A stretch of DNA of 64,000 nucleotides from Pseudomonadota bacterium (GCA_018240785.1 JAFEFC010000003.1:124001-188000); one strand, 5' to 3'; numbered from the stretch's first letter, positions 28,994 to 38,390 are shown. The notes: generated by a model from the sequence alone, not told the origin. Numbers and translations: made by a program.

Positions 28994-29949
28994 ATGCTTG
29001 CCTCCGCGCCCAGCAGCTTGTGCAGATGAAAATGGAAAGGGCCGAGCTTGCCGCCGTAGTTGCCGGCAGAGATACGCGTCACGCCGGCGTCGCCGCCGCG
29101 GGCGACGATGGCCTCGATGCCGGCGCGCATCGCCGCCGACACGTCGGCTTCGGTCAGTCCGTCGATGACGATCTCCATCACGCAGCGCGTGCCGGCGTCG
29201 AGCTCGGTCTTCTTCGCCAGCGGGATCAGCGCCGGGCAGAAGGCGTCGTTGGTGGACGCCATCAGCGACGCGTACTTGCTGCCGACCTTGGAGCCCGAGC
29301 GCACCACCCCGCCGGGGAAAGGCATGATCACGCCCGGCACCGCCCGCATCGCTTCGACCGCGGCTTCGGCGCCGGCCAGCGCGGCGTCGGTGTCGCGCGC
29401 CAGCAGCAGCAGGTTGCCGCCCCCCACCGCCTTCATCACCGCAGTCGTCTCCTGCGCGACGAACTCGCCGTCCATCACCGGCACCCGCCAGTAGCGCTTG
29501 CCGTCGATCATCTTGGAGATCTGCCAGCCGTCGCCGAAGAAGCGCAGGTTCTTGCCCAGCGCGACCGCTTCGCCGTCGTCCAACCCGGCGTAAACCGCAG
29601 TGGTCGGGCAGGTCAGCACGCACTGGCCGACACGGCGTTCGAGCTGCTTGGCGAGTTCCTTGCCCGACATGGAGAACAGCAGCACTGCCACGCCCGGCCT
29701 GCCGTCCGGCGTTTCGTCGGGCGACAGCATGCGCTCGATGCCCGCTTCGCAGCCGCAAGCGATCACCGAAGTGGCGAAGCCGGTCATCGCCACTGCGGCG
29801 TTGCGCGCCCAGATGTCGTTGTGGGCGGTGATCAGCACCCGCGTCGCCTTCATCGGAAAGGCCTCGGCGAAGGTCGGGTCGATGCTCACGCCGTTGCGCA
29901 CCACCACCTGCTCCGCGGCGCCGGATGTCGTCTCTGCCTGTGCGCTCAT
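28990..29949 (-). CDS. fhcD: formylmethanofuran:H4MPT formyltransferase (FhcD/Ftr)
   Basis: 319 aa from ATG 29949 (an upstream in-frame start would overlap fhcA further). Ftr signatures include EAFPMKATRVLITAHNDIWARNAAVAMTGFATSVIACGCEAGIE and PGVIMPFPGGVVRSGSKVGSKY. It transfers the formyl group of formyl-H4MPT to methanofuran inside the Fhc complex. Overlaps fhcA and fhcC by 4 bp each, giving a coupled fhcBADC operon. Confidence 0.95.
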   Translation of the reverse strand: MSAQAETTSGAAEQVVVRNGVSIDPTFAEAFPMKATRVLITAHNDIWARNAAVAMTGFATSVIACGCEAGIERMLSPDETPDGRPGVAVLLFSMSGKELAKQLERRVGQCVLTCPTTAVYAGLDDGEAVALGKNLRFFGDGWQISKMIDGKRYWRVPVMDGEFVAQETTAVMKAVGGGNLLLLARDTDAALAGAEAAVEAMRAVPGVIMPFPGGVVRSGSKVGSKYASLMASTNDAFCPALIPLAKKTELDAGTRCVMEIVIDGLTEADVSAAMRAGIEAIVARGGDAGVTRISAGNYGGKLGPFHFHLHKLLGAEASI

Positions 29950-31622
29950 TTGCCCCCCCGACGGCCATGCACCTTGCACGCCAGCAACGCGCCGCCGTTG
30001 GCGCACGAGCACAGCTCGTCATTGCCGATCTTCGCGTTGCGGTAGCTCACGCTGAGGTGACGCTGCGCGTATTGCTCGATGGTCTTCTCGATGCCCGGAT
30101 CGAACTCGGTCTCGAGGAAGTGGGTACCCCCCACCGGCACCGCTTCGAGGCGGCCCTGGCGCGCGACCAGGCGGCCGTCCTTGAAGACGTATTCCGGCGT
30201 GGCGAACATCGCCTCGCGGTCGGCGTCCTCGCGATACACCGCGATGTCGGCCGCGGCGCCGACGCCGAGCTGGCCGCGGTCGGCCAGCCCCAGCAGGCGC
30301 GCGGGTGCGGCGCGGGTCATGATCGCGATCTCGTACAGGCTCAGCTCGCGGCCGATCTCACGCAGGTCGACCGAGGCCGCCACGTCCGGATGCAGGCGCG
30401 CCAACTGCTCGTCGCGGAAGGACTTGTCCATCAGCAGCCGGATCAGGTGCGGATAGCTGGTGAAAGGGCCACCGTTGGGGTGGTCGGTGGTCAGCACCAC
30501 CCGCCACGGGTCGTCCATCAGCAGGAAGATCTCCAGCCCGATCGCCCACTGCAGCGCATTCACATAGCTCTGCTCGCGATAGCGGAACGGCACCACGCCG
30601 CAGCCGGCGTCACACTCGATGTCGCCGCCGACGTACTTGCGCGGGCTGCCGAGGTCGGCGTTGGCGAACTGACGCATGGTGTCGCCGGACGCGGTGACCG
30701 TCTGGCCGAAGATGATCTGGCCGACGTCGATGCTGACGTTGGGTGCGGCCTTTACCTTCTCGATCAACTGCCGCGTGGCCGACGAGAATTTCTTCGGGCC
30801 TTCCTTGCCGTAGCTGTGGAACTGGATGTGCGTCAGGTGGCCAGGCAGGCCGTCGAGCGCGTCGATGGTCGCCAGCGTGGATTCGATGTTGCCGGCTACG
30901 CCGAGGTTGCTGGCGTGGATGTGCAGCGGATGCGGCACGCCCAGCTCGGTCAGCGCGCGCGCCAGGGTGTGCACCACATGGCGCGGCGTGACCTGCCAAT
31001 GCACGTGGTTCTCGTCGACGTCGAGCTTCCTCTGGTTGAACTTGAAGGCGGAGATGCCGCCCGGGTTCACCACCTTCACGCCCATCGCCTTGCTGGCGTC
31101 GATGGACCAGCCGACGTAGTCGCGGATGCGCTCGAAGTCCTCGCCGCGCGCCAGCATCTCGAGGAACAGCTCCTCGTTGCCCAGCATCACGTAGGCGCCA
31201 TGGTCGAGGATGGGCGTGTCGCCCATCTCCATGTGCGCGTGGCGGGCGTTGGCGGCCAGCATCGCCGGCTCGAACGCTGCCGTGTAGCCCATCTGCGCGT
31301 AGCGGTAGCCGGTTTCCAGCGTGCCCGGCGTGCAGCAGCCGTTGGAGGCGAGTTCGAGCAGCGAGTCGCGCGCGCGGTTGGCGCGGTGGTCCTCGGGCAG
31401 CATCATGCGCGCGAGGTTCACCTTGCCGCCACCGATGTGCGTGTGCAGGTCGATGCCGCCCGCCATCACCACGCAGCCCGACACGTCGTACTCGTGGTCG
31501 GCTTCTTCCCGCGGATGCAACGCGACGATGCGTCCATCGCGCATGCCGATGTCGCGCGTCTCGCCGTCGACACCGTTGGCAGGGTCATACACCCGCCCGC
31601 CCTTCAAGCGGATCGTGCTCAT
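29946..31622 (-). CDS. fhcA: formylmethanofuran dehydrogenase/hydrolase subunit A
   Basis: 558 aa amidohydrolase-fold protein. The first metal motif is GGIDLHTHIGGGK (His60, His62), followed by HIHASNLG and VLTTDHPNGGPF. FhcA is the zinc hydrolase that releases formate from formylmethanofuran in bacterial C1 oxidation. A C-terminal CSCANGGALLAC cluster is visible. Start ATG 31622 overlaps the fhcB stop (ATGA). Confidence 0.95.
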   Translation of the reverse strand: MSTIRLKGGRVYDPANGVDGETRDIGMRDGRIVALHPREEADHEYDVSGCVVMAGGIDLHTHIGGGKVNLARMMLPEDHRANRARDSLLELASNGCCTPGTLETGYRYAQMGYTAAFEPAMLAANARHAHMEMGDTPILDHGAYVMLGNEELFLEMLARGEDFERIRDYVGWSIDASKAMGVKVVNPGGISAFKFNQRKLDVDENHVHWQVTPRHVVHTLARALTELGVPHPLHIHASNLGVAGNIESTLATIDALDGLPGHLTHIQFHSYGKEGPKKFSSATRQLIEKVKAAPNVSIDVGQIIFGQTVTASGDTMRQFANADLGSPRKYVGGDIECDAGCGVVPFRYREQSYVNALQWAIGLEIFLLMDDPWRVVLTTDHPNGGPFTSYPHLIRLLMDKSFRDEQLARLHPDVAASVDLREIGRELSLYEIAIMTRAAPARLLGLADRGQLGVGAAADIAVYREDADREAMFATPEYVFKDGRLVARQGRLEAVPVGGTHFLETEFDPGIEKTIEQYAQRHLSVSYRNAKIGNDELCSCANGGALLACKVHGRRGGK

Positions 31623-32908
31623 GGCCTGTCCTCCGTTGCCAGGCGGCGCACGGCGAGCCGCACCTCCAGCGCCTTGGCGACGCCGGCCACCGTCGGCAAC
31701 CCGTCGTCGCGCAGCGCGCGCAGCGGCAGGGTGACGACGCCATCAGCGCGGAACAGGTGACCATCGGCGTTGATGCCGGGCGTGGCCACCTGGATGAAGA
31801 CGGTGCCCGCTGCGGCGCAATCCGCCGCCAGCGCGGGATGACCGAGCACGATGCGCGGCAGCGCCGTCGCGGGCGGCTCCGGCTTCGGCCCCAGGCTCGC
31901 CACCCACAACAGCAGATCGACCGCGCCTTCCTGCAGCAGCCGTTCGCTGGCGTATTGCACCGGGTCATGATCGAGGCCGAGCGGCCCGACGCGGCTGCGC
32001 AGCGGCAGGCCGGACATCCAGGTGGTGACGGCATTCGCGGTCTGCAGGCCGTCCGCGCCGCCTAGCATGAAGGCGCCGGCGCGCGTCTTGCGGTTGAGCG
32101 ACATCACGATGCGCAGCACCGCCTCGGTGATCAGCGTACCCTGCGCCGGAAGTCGGCCGGGCTCGAACACCACCACGCAGTACGTCGACGCGCGCATCGC
32201 CTGCGCCAGGCCTTCCAGCGCGGCATCGGCTGCCGGCAGCCGGCGGCCGTCGATGAGCGCGCCCAGCATCGCCACCGCATCGAACAGGTCGCCGTGCGGC
32301 GCCACCTCGTCGACTTCGCCCTGCAGCCCGGCGGGCGCGCTTGCGCCGACGAATACGGTGCGGCGGGCGAAAGCCGCTCCCTCCACTGGCGCACAGCGGC
32401 GGAGGAATTCGGGGAAATTGCTCGCGGCGTCAGTGCCGATGCACACGACCAGGTCGGCCCGGTTGCGGATCTCGGCGAGCGTGGAGAACATCTGGCCGCG
32501 ATCCTGCAGCGTGCGCAACACCGGCATCAGCGTATCGCCGCGCGCGTGGTCGAGGATGGCACCGCGCTGATTGGCCAGCCGGACCAACTGCCGCATGCCG
32601 GCGACGTCGGTCGCCAGCCCACCGAACAGCGGCATGCGGCTGGCGGCGAGACGTTCGGCGGCGGCATCGAGCGCAGCATCGGGCGAGACTTCACGCCCAT
32701 CGACGGTCGCCGATGGCGCGGAGGGCACCGGCCCGAAGCTGGCCAGCCCCTGTACCGCTTTGGAACAGTCGCTACCGACGAGCTTCAGTCCGCCCTGTTG
32801 CGATTCGACACGGAAGCCGTCGCACAGCAGCGAGCAGAATGGGCAAGTCCAGTCCTGCCCACTGCTGCCGGACGAGTCCGGGTTCTGGGTTTGAGTGGTG
32901 GCATTCAT
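31619..32908 (-). CDS. fhcB: formylmethanofuran dehydrogenase/hydrolase subunit B
   Basis: 429 aa. Homologous to molybdopterin-type FwdB/FmdB, with an N-terminal CPFCSLLC (Cys22, 25, 29) that resembles a cluster-binding motif; bacterial FhcB has lost the Mo/W redox role and serves as a structural subunit of the Fhc hydrolase. LVRLANQRGAILDHARGDT and FPEFLRRCAPVEG match the family. First gene of fhcBADC; 78 bp separate it from the upstream HisA-like gene. Confidence 0.92.
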   Translation of the reverse strand: MNATTQTQNPDSSGSSGQDWTCPFCSLLCDGFRVESQQGGLKLVGSDCSKAVQGLASFGPVPSAPSATVDGREVSPDAALDAAAERLAASRMPLFGGLATDVAGMRQLVRLANQRGAILDHARGDTLMPVLRTLQDRGQMFSTLAEIRNRADLVVCIGTDAASNFPEFLRRCAPVEGAAFARRTVFVGASAPAGLQGEVDEVAPHGDLFDAVAMLGALIDGRRLPAADAALEGLAQAMRASTYCVVVFEPGRLPAQGTLITEAVLRIVMSLNRKTRAGAFMLGGADGLQTANAVTTWMSGLPLRSRVGPLGLDHDPVQYASERLLQEGAVDLLLWVASLGPKPEPPATALPRIVLGHPALAADCAAAGTVFIQVATPGINADGHLFRADGVVTLPLRALRDDGLPTVAGVAKALEVRLAVRRLATEDRP

Positions 32909-32986
32909 GGCGCTTTTCTCAGCAAATCATGTGCCAGAAGAACGGGCGGCTCTGCCCTCATTGCGTCATGGCGGTTCGCGCCGGCC

Positions 32987-33712
32987 TCAGTCCGCGCACG
33001 GCGCAAGGCGCCGATCGTGCAGCGCCGAGGCGGTCAGCCACGCCGCGGCGCCGGCTTGCTCGGCCAGGCGCAAGTCGGCCTCGTCGCGGATGCCGCCGGC
33101 GCCGATCAGCATTGCCTGCGGCGCGCGGCGGGCGCAGTCGCGCAGCGTGGCCAGGTCCGGCCCGTCGAAAGATCCGACGCGATCCAGCGTCATGACGATG
33201 ACGCGCTCCGGCCACAGGCTCTCGTCGGCCCAGCAGCCGGCCGGGTCCATCAGCTCGCCGCAGCGGCGGTCCAGCGACAGGATGGCGCCGGCCTTGTCCG
33301 CCAGGCTGGTGCGTGCCGCCTCAGCCGAGGCCAGCGCTTCGCTGGCAAAAACGGGCGCGACTCTTGCTGCCGATTCCCCCGACGCGTCGTCCAACCCGGC
33401 GCCCAGTTCTGCACGCAGCCTGCCGAACGCCGCTGCATCCGCAAAACCCGCATCCAGCCACAAGCGCACGCGGGGCAAGGCCGCGAGCAGGTCGCGGATC
33501 ACCGCCACCTGCACGGCGCCGCCGGTCAGTGCGTCCAGATCGGCGACGTACAACGTCTCGGCACGGACGTAATCAACCAATGCGCGCGCCACCGTCACCG
33601 GATCGCTGCCGGCGCACAGCCCGGACACGATGGGCTGATAGTCGCTGCGCTGGCCGCGCACCGCACGCACCACCTGGCCTTTCATCAGATCCAACACCGG
33701 TATGATTTGCAT
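32987..33712 (-). CDS. HisA/HisF-like protein of the C1 cofactor cluster
   Basis: 241 aa from ATG 33712 (ATG 33718 also possible). A TIM barrel like HisA: IPVLDLMKGQVVRAVRG and TLYVADLDALTGG at the N-terminal half and AMLIGAGGIRDEADL at the C-terminal phosphate site. The N-terminal phosphate-binding loop that is GGG-like in true HisA reads WLDAGFAD, so it is not the histidine enzyme. Homologues occur only in archaea and in H4MPT-type methylotroph clusters; a methanofuran or H4MPT synthesis role is likely but unproven. Its 5' end overlaps the divergent ATP-grasp gene. Confidence 0.8.
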   Translation of the reverse strand: MQIIPVLDLMKGQVVRAVRGQRSDYQPIVSGLCAGSDPVTVARALVDYVRAETLYVADLDALTGGAVQVAVIRDLLAALPRVRLWLDAGFADAAAFGRLRAELGAGLDDASGESAARVAPVFASEALASAEAARTSLADKAGAILSLDRRCGELMDPAGCWADESLWPERVIVMTLDRVGSFDGPDLATLRDCARRAPQAMLIGAGGIRDEADLRLAEQAGAAAWLTASALHDRRLAPCAD

Positions 33713-34871
33713 GACCATGACTGAACCAAAGCCCGAACTCGTCCTCGTCTACGAATTTATCAGCGCCGGAGCCATCGACGCCGGAATCATCGGTGCCACA
33801 GAGTCGGGCCTCGAGCTTAGCACCGCAGCGGCCCCGGCTTCGACCGGCGAAGGCGAATCGCTGCTGCAGCAGGGCATCTCGATGCGCGACGCGATGGTCG
33901 CCGACCTGATCGCCGCGGGCGGCTGCGACATCGCCGTGGCGACGAGCGATGCTGCGCCCTTTGCGCCAGCAGACGATTCCGCTGCCACGCTACCCTCGGC
34001 TCCCACCCTGCTCTGCGAGCCATCCCGGCCGCGACGCCCATCGCGTTGCAGCGCGCTGCGCGTGCCGGCCGGCGAGTCGCCCATCGCCTTCCTCGCGCGG
34101 CTTGCGCCCGCCTTCGACCGTGTCTGGGTCGTCGCGCCGGAGACGGACGGCGTCCTCGCCGACCTCTGCCGCGTCGTCGGGCCGCGACGCTGGGTCGGCT
34201 GCAGCGAGGACGCCATCGTGCGCTGCAGCAGCAAGCGCGCCACCCGCGACGCCCTGGCCGCGCACGGCATCGCCGTACCTGCCGCATGGCAACCCGGCAA
34301 AGGCGAGCCGCCGGCAGACGGCGCCTGGATCGTGAAGCCCGATGACGGCGCCGGCACCCAGGACACGCGCCGGCACACGCACTTTGTCGACGCGCTCGGA
34401 GACTTCGAAACCCGACAGCAGGCGGGCCGCAGCGCGACACTGGAACAATGGGTGGCGGGCGAGCCCCTGAGCCTGTCGCTGCTGTGCCGCAGCGACCGCA
34501 CCGAACTCCTGTGCATCAACCGCCAGCGCATCGAGCTCGCAGTCGATGGCACCCTCAGCTACCACGGCGTCGATCCCGACATCGAGCCGATCGGCAGCCA
34601 CTGCGGCCGACAACTGGCCGAACTGGCATGCAGGATCCGCGCCGCCATGCCGGGCCTCGCCGGCTTCGTCGGCGTCGATGTGGTCTGGACGCCCGAAGGC
34701 CGGCCGGTCGTCATCGAGATCAACCCGCGCCAGACCTGCGCCTACGTCGGCCTGTCTCGCCGCCTCGGCCGCAACCTCGCCGCCGAGATCCTGGCGATCC
34801 ACGACACCGTGCCGACATCGAGCCCAGCGGTCCGCGACAGCGAATCCATCGAAACGGAACAAACCGCATGA
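33702..34871 (+). CDS. ATP-grasp ligase, MfnD-like (tyramine-glutamate ligase candidate)
   Basis: 389 aa from ATG 33702 (33711 and 33717 also possible). ATP-grasp features: CSSKRATRDALAAHGI, WIVKPDDGAGTQDT (ATP-binding Lys), LEQWVAGEPLSLSLL and FVGVDVVWTPEGRPVVIEINPRQTCAYVGL (metal-binding Glu/Asn). The archaeal enzyme MfnD joins tyramine to glutamate in methanofuran synthesis; the direct coupling here (ATGA) to MfnF- and MfnE-like genes supports that role. Start codons of this and the divergent HisA-like gene overlap. Confidence 0.8.
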   Translation: MICMTMTEPKPELVLVYEFISAGAIDAGIIGATESGLELSTAAAPASTGEGESLLQQGISMRDAMVADLIAAGGCDIAVATSDAAPFAPADDSAATLPSAPTLLCEPSRPRRPSRCSALRVPAGESPIAFLARLAPAFDRVWVVAPETDGVLADLCRVVGPRRWVGCSEDAIVRCSSKRATRDALAAHGIAVPAAWQPGKGEPPADGAWIVKPDDGAGTQDTRRHTHFVDALGDFETRQQAGRSATLEQWVAGEPLSLSLLCRSDRTELLCINRQRIELAVDGTLSYHGVDPDIEPIGSHCGRQLAELACRIRAAMPGLAGFVGVDVVWTPEGRPVVIEINPRQTCAYVGLSRRLGRNLAAEILAIHDTVPTSSPAVRDSESIETEQTA

Positions 34872-36031
34872 CGCCGCCTTCATCCACCCGACCCGGCACT
34901 GCCGCCGCGCCGGCAGTCATCGGCTGGGACATCGGCGGCGCCCATGTGAAGGCGAGCCTGCTCGTAGCCGGTCGCATCGCCGACATCGTGCAGTGGCCGA
35001 CGCCGATGTGGCAGGGCCTCGAGCATCTCGACAACGCTGTGGCCGCCACCCGCGCGCGCTGGCCGCAATTCGGCGCCACGCGCCACGCGGTGACGATGAC
35101 GGCGGAAATGGCCGACCTGTTTCCGGACCGGGAAGCCGGCGTGCTCGCGATCGCCAGCCGGATGGGCGAACAGCTCGGCGCCCAAGTCCGCTTCTTCGCC
35201 GGCGATGCCGGCTGGGCGAAGCTCGATGCCGTGGCCGAAAAGTGGGAAGCGATCGCCTCGGCGAACTGGCTTGCCACCGCCCGTATGGTCGCCCTCCGGC
35301 ATCCCGACGCCCTTCTGGTCGACATCGGCAGCACCACCACCGACCTGATCCCCATCGTCGCCGGCCGGCCTTCACCCGCCGGCCGCAGCGATGCCGCGCG
35401 TCTGGCGAGCGGCGAACTCGTCTACCTCGGCGTGGTGCGCACCCCGCTGTGCGCGCTGGCGCGGCGCATCCCGTTCGACGGCACGTACACCAACGTCATG
35501 AACGAGTTCTTCGCCACCACCGCCGACGTGTTCCGCCTCACCGGCGAGCTGGACGCCGACCACGACCAGTACCCGCCCGCCGACGGCGGCAGCAAGGACA
35601 CCGCCGCCACCTGCCAGCGCCTCGCGCGGATGATCGGCCGCGACGCACGCGACGCGAGCGAGGCGGCGTGGCGCGAATTCGCCAGGCAATGGCGACGGAT
35701 GATGACGGCAGAGATCGGACGCAACGCGAGCCGGGTCGAGCCCAGAACCGCAGCGGCCCGGCTCTCCCCGCCGACTTCAGGACTCGAGCAGCCAGCCGAC
35801 TCGATCGCACGCGGCAAGCAATCCAGCCAGGCCCACGCCGGCACCGCTCCCGCGCCCATCGTCGGCGCCGGCTGCGGCCTTTTCCTGGCGCAGGCCCTCG
35901 CCGACCGTCTCGGCCGCCCTTTCCAGCCCTTCGACGCGCTGATCGACGCCGATCCTGCGTGCCGCAGATGGGTCGCGACCTGCGCGCCCGCCGTGGCGGT
36001 CGCGGTGCTGCTCGAACGGGAACTGCCGTGA
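34868..36031 (+). CDS. hydantoinase/oxoprolinase-like protein, MfnF-like
   Basis: 387 aa. ASKHA-fold motifs: VIGWDIGGAHVKASLL (phosphate 1), LLVDIGSTTTDLIPI (phosphate 2) and IVGAGCGLFLAQALADRLG (adenosine). The archaeal homologue MfnF couples the phosphorylated aminomethylfuran unit to gamma-glutamyltyramine to form the methanofuran core. A less conserved insertion of about 45 residues precedes the last motif (NASRVEPRTAAARL... region). Overlaps both neighbours by 4 bp. Confidence 0.82.
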   Translation: MTPPSSTRPGTAAAPAVIGWDIGGAHVKASLLVAGRIADIVQWPTPMWQGLEHLDNAVAATRARWPQFGATRHAVTMTAEMADLFPDREAGVLAIASRMGEQLGAQVRFFAGDAGWAKLDAVAEKWEAIASANWLATARMVALRHPDALLVDIGSTTTDLIPIVAGRPSPAGRSDAARLASGELVYLGVVRTPLCALARRIPFDGTYTNVMNEFFATTADVFRLTGELDADHDQYPPADGGSKDTAATCQRLARMIGRDARDASEAAWREFARQWRRMMTAEIGRNASRVEPRTAAARLSPPTSGLEQPADSIARGKQSSQAHAGTAPAPIVGAGCGLFLAQALADRLGRPFQPFDALIDADPACRRWVATCAPAVAVAVLLERELP

Positions 36032-36666
36032 TCCGGGTCGTCAAGCTCGGCGGCAGCCTCGCCCGCGACCCGCTGCTGCCGCAGTGGCTGCAGATGCTCG
36101 CCGAGCACGGCGGCGGCCACATCGTCATCGTGCCCGGCGGCGGCCCCTTCGCCGATGCCGCGCGCGACGCGCAGGCCGCCTGGCAGTCGAACGACGTCAC
36201 CGCCCACAACATGGCCGTCCTCGGCATGGCGCAGTTCGGCTACCTGCTGCAGGGCCTGTGCCCCGGCCTCGTGACTGCACGCAATGTGGCTGAGGTCGAG
36301 CGCGTGCTGAAATCCGCCAAGGTCGCCGTGTGGCTCCCGTTCGACCTGCTGCGCGAAGCGCCCGACGAACTGACTAGCTGGGACGTCACCTCGGACAGCC
36401 TCGCGTTGTGGCTCGCCAGCGAGCTTGGCGCGGCCCACGTGGCGCTGGTCAAATCGTGCGCGATTCCCGTCAGTCAGGATTGGGATGCACTATCGACGGC
36501 TGGCATCGTCGACCGGCGCTTTCCGACGCTGGGACGCGATGCGCGCTGCACCGTCGAGTTGGTCGCGCGCGACGACCTTGCAGCGCCAACTCGATGGCTT
36601 TCCCTGCCGATCGCCCGCGTGGAAGCGACCAACACAAGGTTCCACCGCCAAACATACGAGGGCTGA
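36028..36666 (+). CDS. amino-acid-kinase family protein, MfnE-like
   Basis: 212 aa from GTG 36028, overlapping the upstream TGA. Amino acid kinase fold: VIRVVKLGGSLARDP and IVIVPGGGPFADAAR at the N-terminus and WDVTSDSLALWLASELGA in the middle. The archaeal MfnE phosphorylates 5-(aminomethyl)-3-furanmethanol phosphate to the diphosphate, the substrate of MfnF. Last gene of the mfnD-F-E-like operon. Confidence 0.82.
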   Translation: MIRVVKLGGSLARDPLLPQWLQMLAEHGGGHIVIVPGGGPFADAARDAQAAWQSNDVTAHNMAVLGMAQFGYLLQGLCPGLVTARNVAEVERVLKSAKVAVWLPFDLLREAPDELTSWDVTSDSLALWLASELGAAHVALVKSCAIPVSQDWDALSTAGIVDRRFPTLGRDARCTVELVARDDLAAPTRWLSLPIARVEATNTRFHRQTYEG

Positions 36667-36697
36667 GCGACAGGTAGAGACCCAATACGCCAATCAG

Positions 36698-36724
36698 ACT
36701 TCTCGACTGGATATTCCGAGAAGT
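36698..36724. repeat. 8-bp inverted repeat after the mfnE-like gene
   Basis: ACTTCTCG, 11 nt, CGAGAAGT. It lies 32 bp after the stop without a T-run, so it is either a weak transcript end structure or a protein-binding site. It marks the entry to the lower-GC patch at 36.7-38.8 kb. Confidence 0.4.
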
Positions 36725-36769
36725 TCGAACTCAGCTGTGCCGGGAGTGAAAGGTCTGTCGGCTCAGCCG

Positions 36770-37189
36770 TTACGGGCTTCGGTCGCGAGTGCCATGTGTA
36801 CGCCTCATGAACGCGGGCATCAGTGCGAATAGCAGCAGCATTGCCAGATATGCGCCTCCAGAGACGGGATCGCGGCTGGACACATAGTCTGCAAGTGATC
36901 GTTCCTGCAATACCGCGGCCAACACAAGTTCTGCAGCGAGCAACAGCACAAGGGCCAGCAGCCCTGTACCAAGGCGCGCAGGCATGGAAGGCGGCACGGC
37001 GAAGTGCCTGATCACGAATCTTGCCGCGACCAGCGTGACGACAAACATGATCGGCATCTCGCCCAATTCAGCAATGCGTTCGCCCACGCGGGGCACGATA
37101 AAAGTGATGCGAATCGCCCCCAACATGAACCCAGCGCCAAACACCAGCGCGAAGTAGACCAGTCCGGCCTTGATCGCAGGCAATTTCAA
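36770..37189 (-). CDS. conserved hypothetical membrane protein
   Basis: 139 aa with four likely membrane segments (AGLVYFALVFGAGFMLGAIRITFI; MPIMFVVTLVAARFVI; LGTGLLALVLLLAAELVLAAVL; GGAYLAMLLLFALMPAF). No catalytic motif seen. Its ATG overlaps the stop of the nitroreductase-like gene (ATGA), so the two are co-expressed. Not recognised beyond a small uncharacterised membrane family; it has no evident link to C1 metabolism. Confidence 0.7.
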   Translation of the reverse strand: MKLPAIKAGLVYFALVFGAGFMLGAIRITFIVPRVGERIAELGEMPIMFVVTLVAARFVIRHFAVPPSMPARLGTGLLALVLLLAAELVLAAVLQERSLADYVSSRDPVSGGAYLAMLLLFALMPAFMRRTHGTRDRSP

Positions 37190-38304
37190 GTCAGCACTGC
37201 GTCTATTGGCCTGCGCAGCGATGGCGGCAACTTCGGCCCGCGGCCGAAGCGAACGACGAGGTCGGGCCTGCGTCCGCCAACACCCAGGAAGCTTGCAAAC
37301 TGTGGTCTCAGCGTGGGGACCTCCACCGGCTGATTAAGCATTGAGTTGCGGATTCCCAAGGCCGCCGACTGGAGTGCAAAGCGCTCGTAGCAACGCCCTA
37401 CCTCGATCCATTGGGCGGGGCTCTCCCCCTCGGAGACGAAGACAGCGATTCCGGCCGAGCTGCGCACATGTTTCGCGTACTTTTCGTTCTCCACTTTCGG
37501 CGTAAAGAACAGGCCGAAGAGCAGGCGGCCAAGCCAGGAAGGCACGGAGGGATTCCCCGACGACGCGGCATACAGACCATCGCCCGTGCGGACTGCATCG
37601 TCGGCGTTGAAGCGAATCCACGCTTTCAACTCCTCGACGAAAGCCGGGTCATGCATCTGCGCCGTATTTCCCTGCACGACATACTCGAGAACCTTCTCCA
37701 ATGCGTCGCGCACGGTGAGAAGAATGACATGAACGCCGTTGCCTTGGCTTGCTTTCTCCAGCAGCGCAAGCTCCCTCGCTGAAATCGGCTTGCCGTCGTA
37801 CTCGGCGCGCGTGCTCTGGCGTTCGGGGATAGCGTTGAACAGACTGGTCGCAACAGCCCTGGTCGGCTCCAGGGCAATCCGCAGCAATTTGCCCGCAGAA
37901 TCATTGAAGACGAGGTTCCCGTAGAGTCCGTTGGCAAGTGCCGCCTGAAGCAGGTTCTCGGCGGCACAACCGATGGAAACGAACAGATGATGATCATCCG
38001 GGTCCACCGCGGGACAGCGTCGCGAAAAATCCGGCAGGATCGATATGGAGCGGTGTTCCAGCCGAAACTTCCAGCACTGGGTATTGTGACTGGATGGCGC
38101 CAAAGTCGCGCAGCGCACCAGTTCGCGCAGGAGCGCCGAGTTGTCGCCAGCGTCTGCCATCCCGTGACGCCAAGTGTTGCTTGCCGCATTGGCGTAGCCA
38201 GCGTCAGTGGTTTCCGATGAGCAGGACGCCACGGCAGCCAATGTGGCAAGGGTCGCCGATCCGGAAAGAATGAATTCTCGTCGAGTGACCATCACGCGCG
38301 TCAT
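37186..38304 (-). CDS. Tat-exported nitroreductase-like (Acg-type) protein
   Basis: 372 aa. The twin-arginine leader (TRREFILSGSATLATLAAVASCSS) also carries a lipobox-like AVASC, so it may be a Tat lipoprotein. The mature part has the nitroreductase/Acg pattern APSSHNTQCWKF near residue 75, VNPDDHHLF-like DPDDHHLFVSIG, and a C-terminal FAS-LGVGGRRPDLVVRFGRG. Likely FMN-binding, but the redox substrate is unknown. Coupled to the membrane protein downstream. Confidence 0.78.
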   Translation of the reverse strand: MTRVMVTRREFILSGSATLATLAAVASCSSETTDAGYANAASNTWRHGMADAGDNSALLRELVRCATLAPSSHNTQCWKFRLEHRSISILPDFSRRCPAVDPDDHHLFVSIGCAAENLLQAALANGLYGNLVFNDSAGKLLRIALEPTRAVATSLFNAIPERQSTRAEYDGKPISARELALLEKASQGNGVHVILLTVRDALEKVLEYVVQGNTAQMHDPAFVEELKAWIRFNADDAVRTGDGLYAASSGNPSVPSWLGRLLFGLFFTPKVENEKYAKHVRSSAGIAVFVSEGESPAQWIEVGRCYERFALQSAALGIRNSMLNQPVEVPTLRPQFASFLGVGGRRPDLVVRFGRGPKLPPSLRRPIDAVLT

Positions 38305-38390
38305 TCCGAAGTCAGAGGCAGGAAGCTTGAGGTTGCGCCCCCCCGGTTAGCCAGACCAGAAGAAGTGGATCAGAATCTCTCGAGAACGTC

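Noticed and set aside
32987-33712. Histidine biosynthesis enzyme HisA
   Set aside because: The N-terminal phosphate loop is not conserved and no his genes are nearby; the neighbours are C1 cofactor genes.
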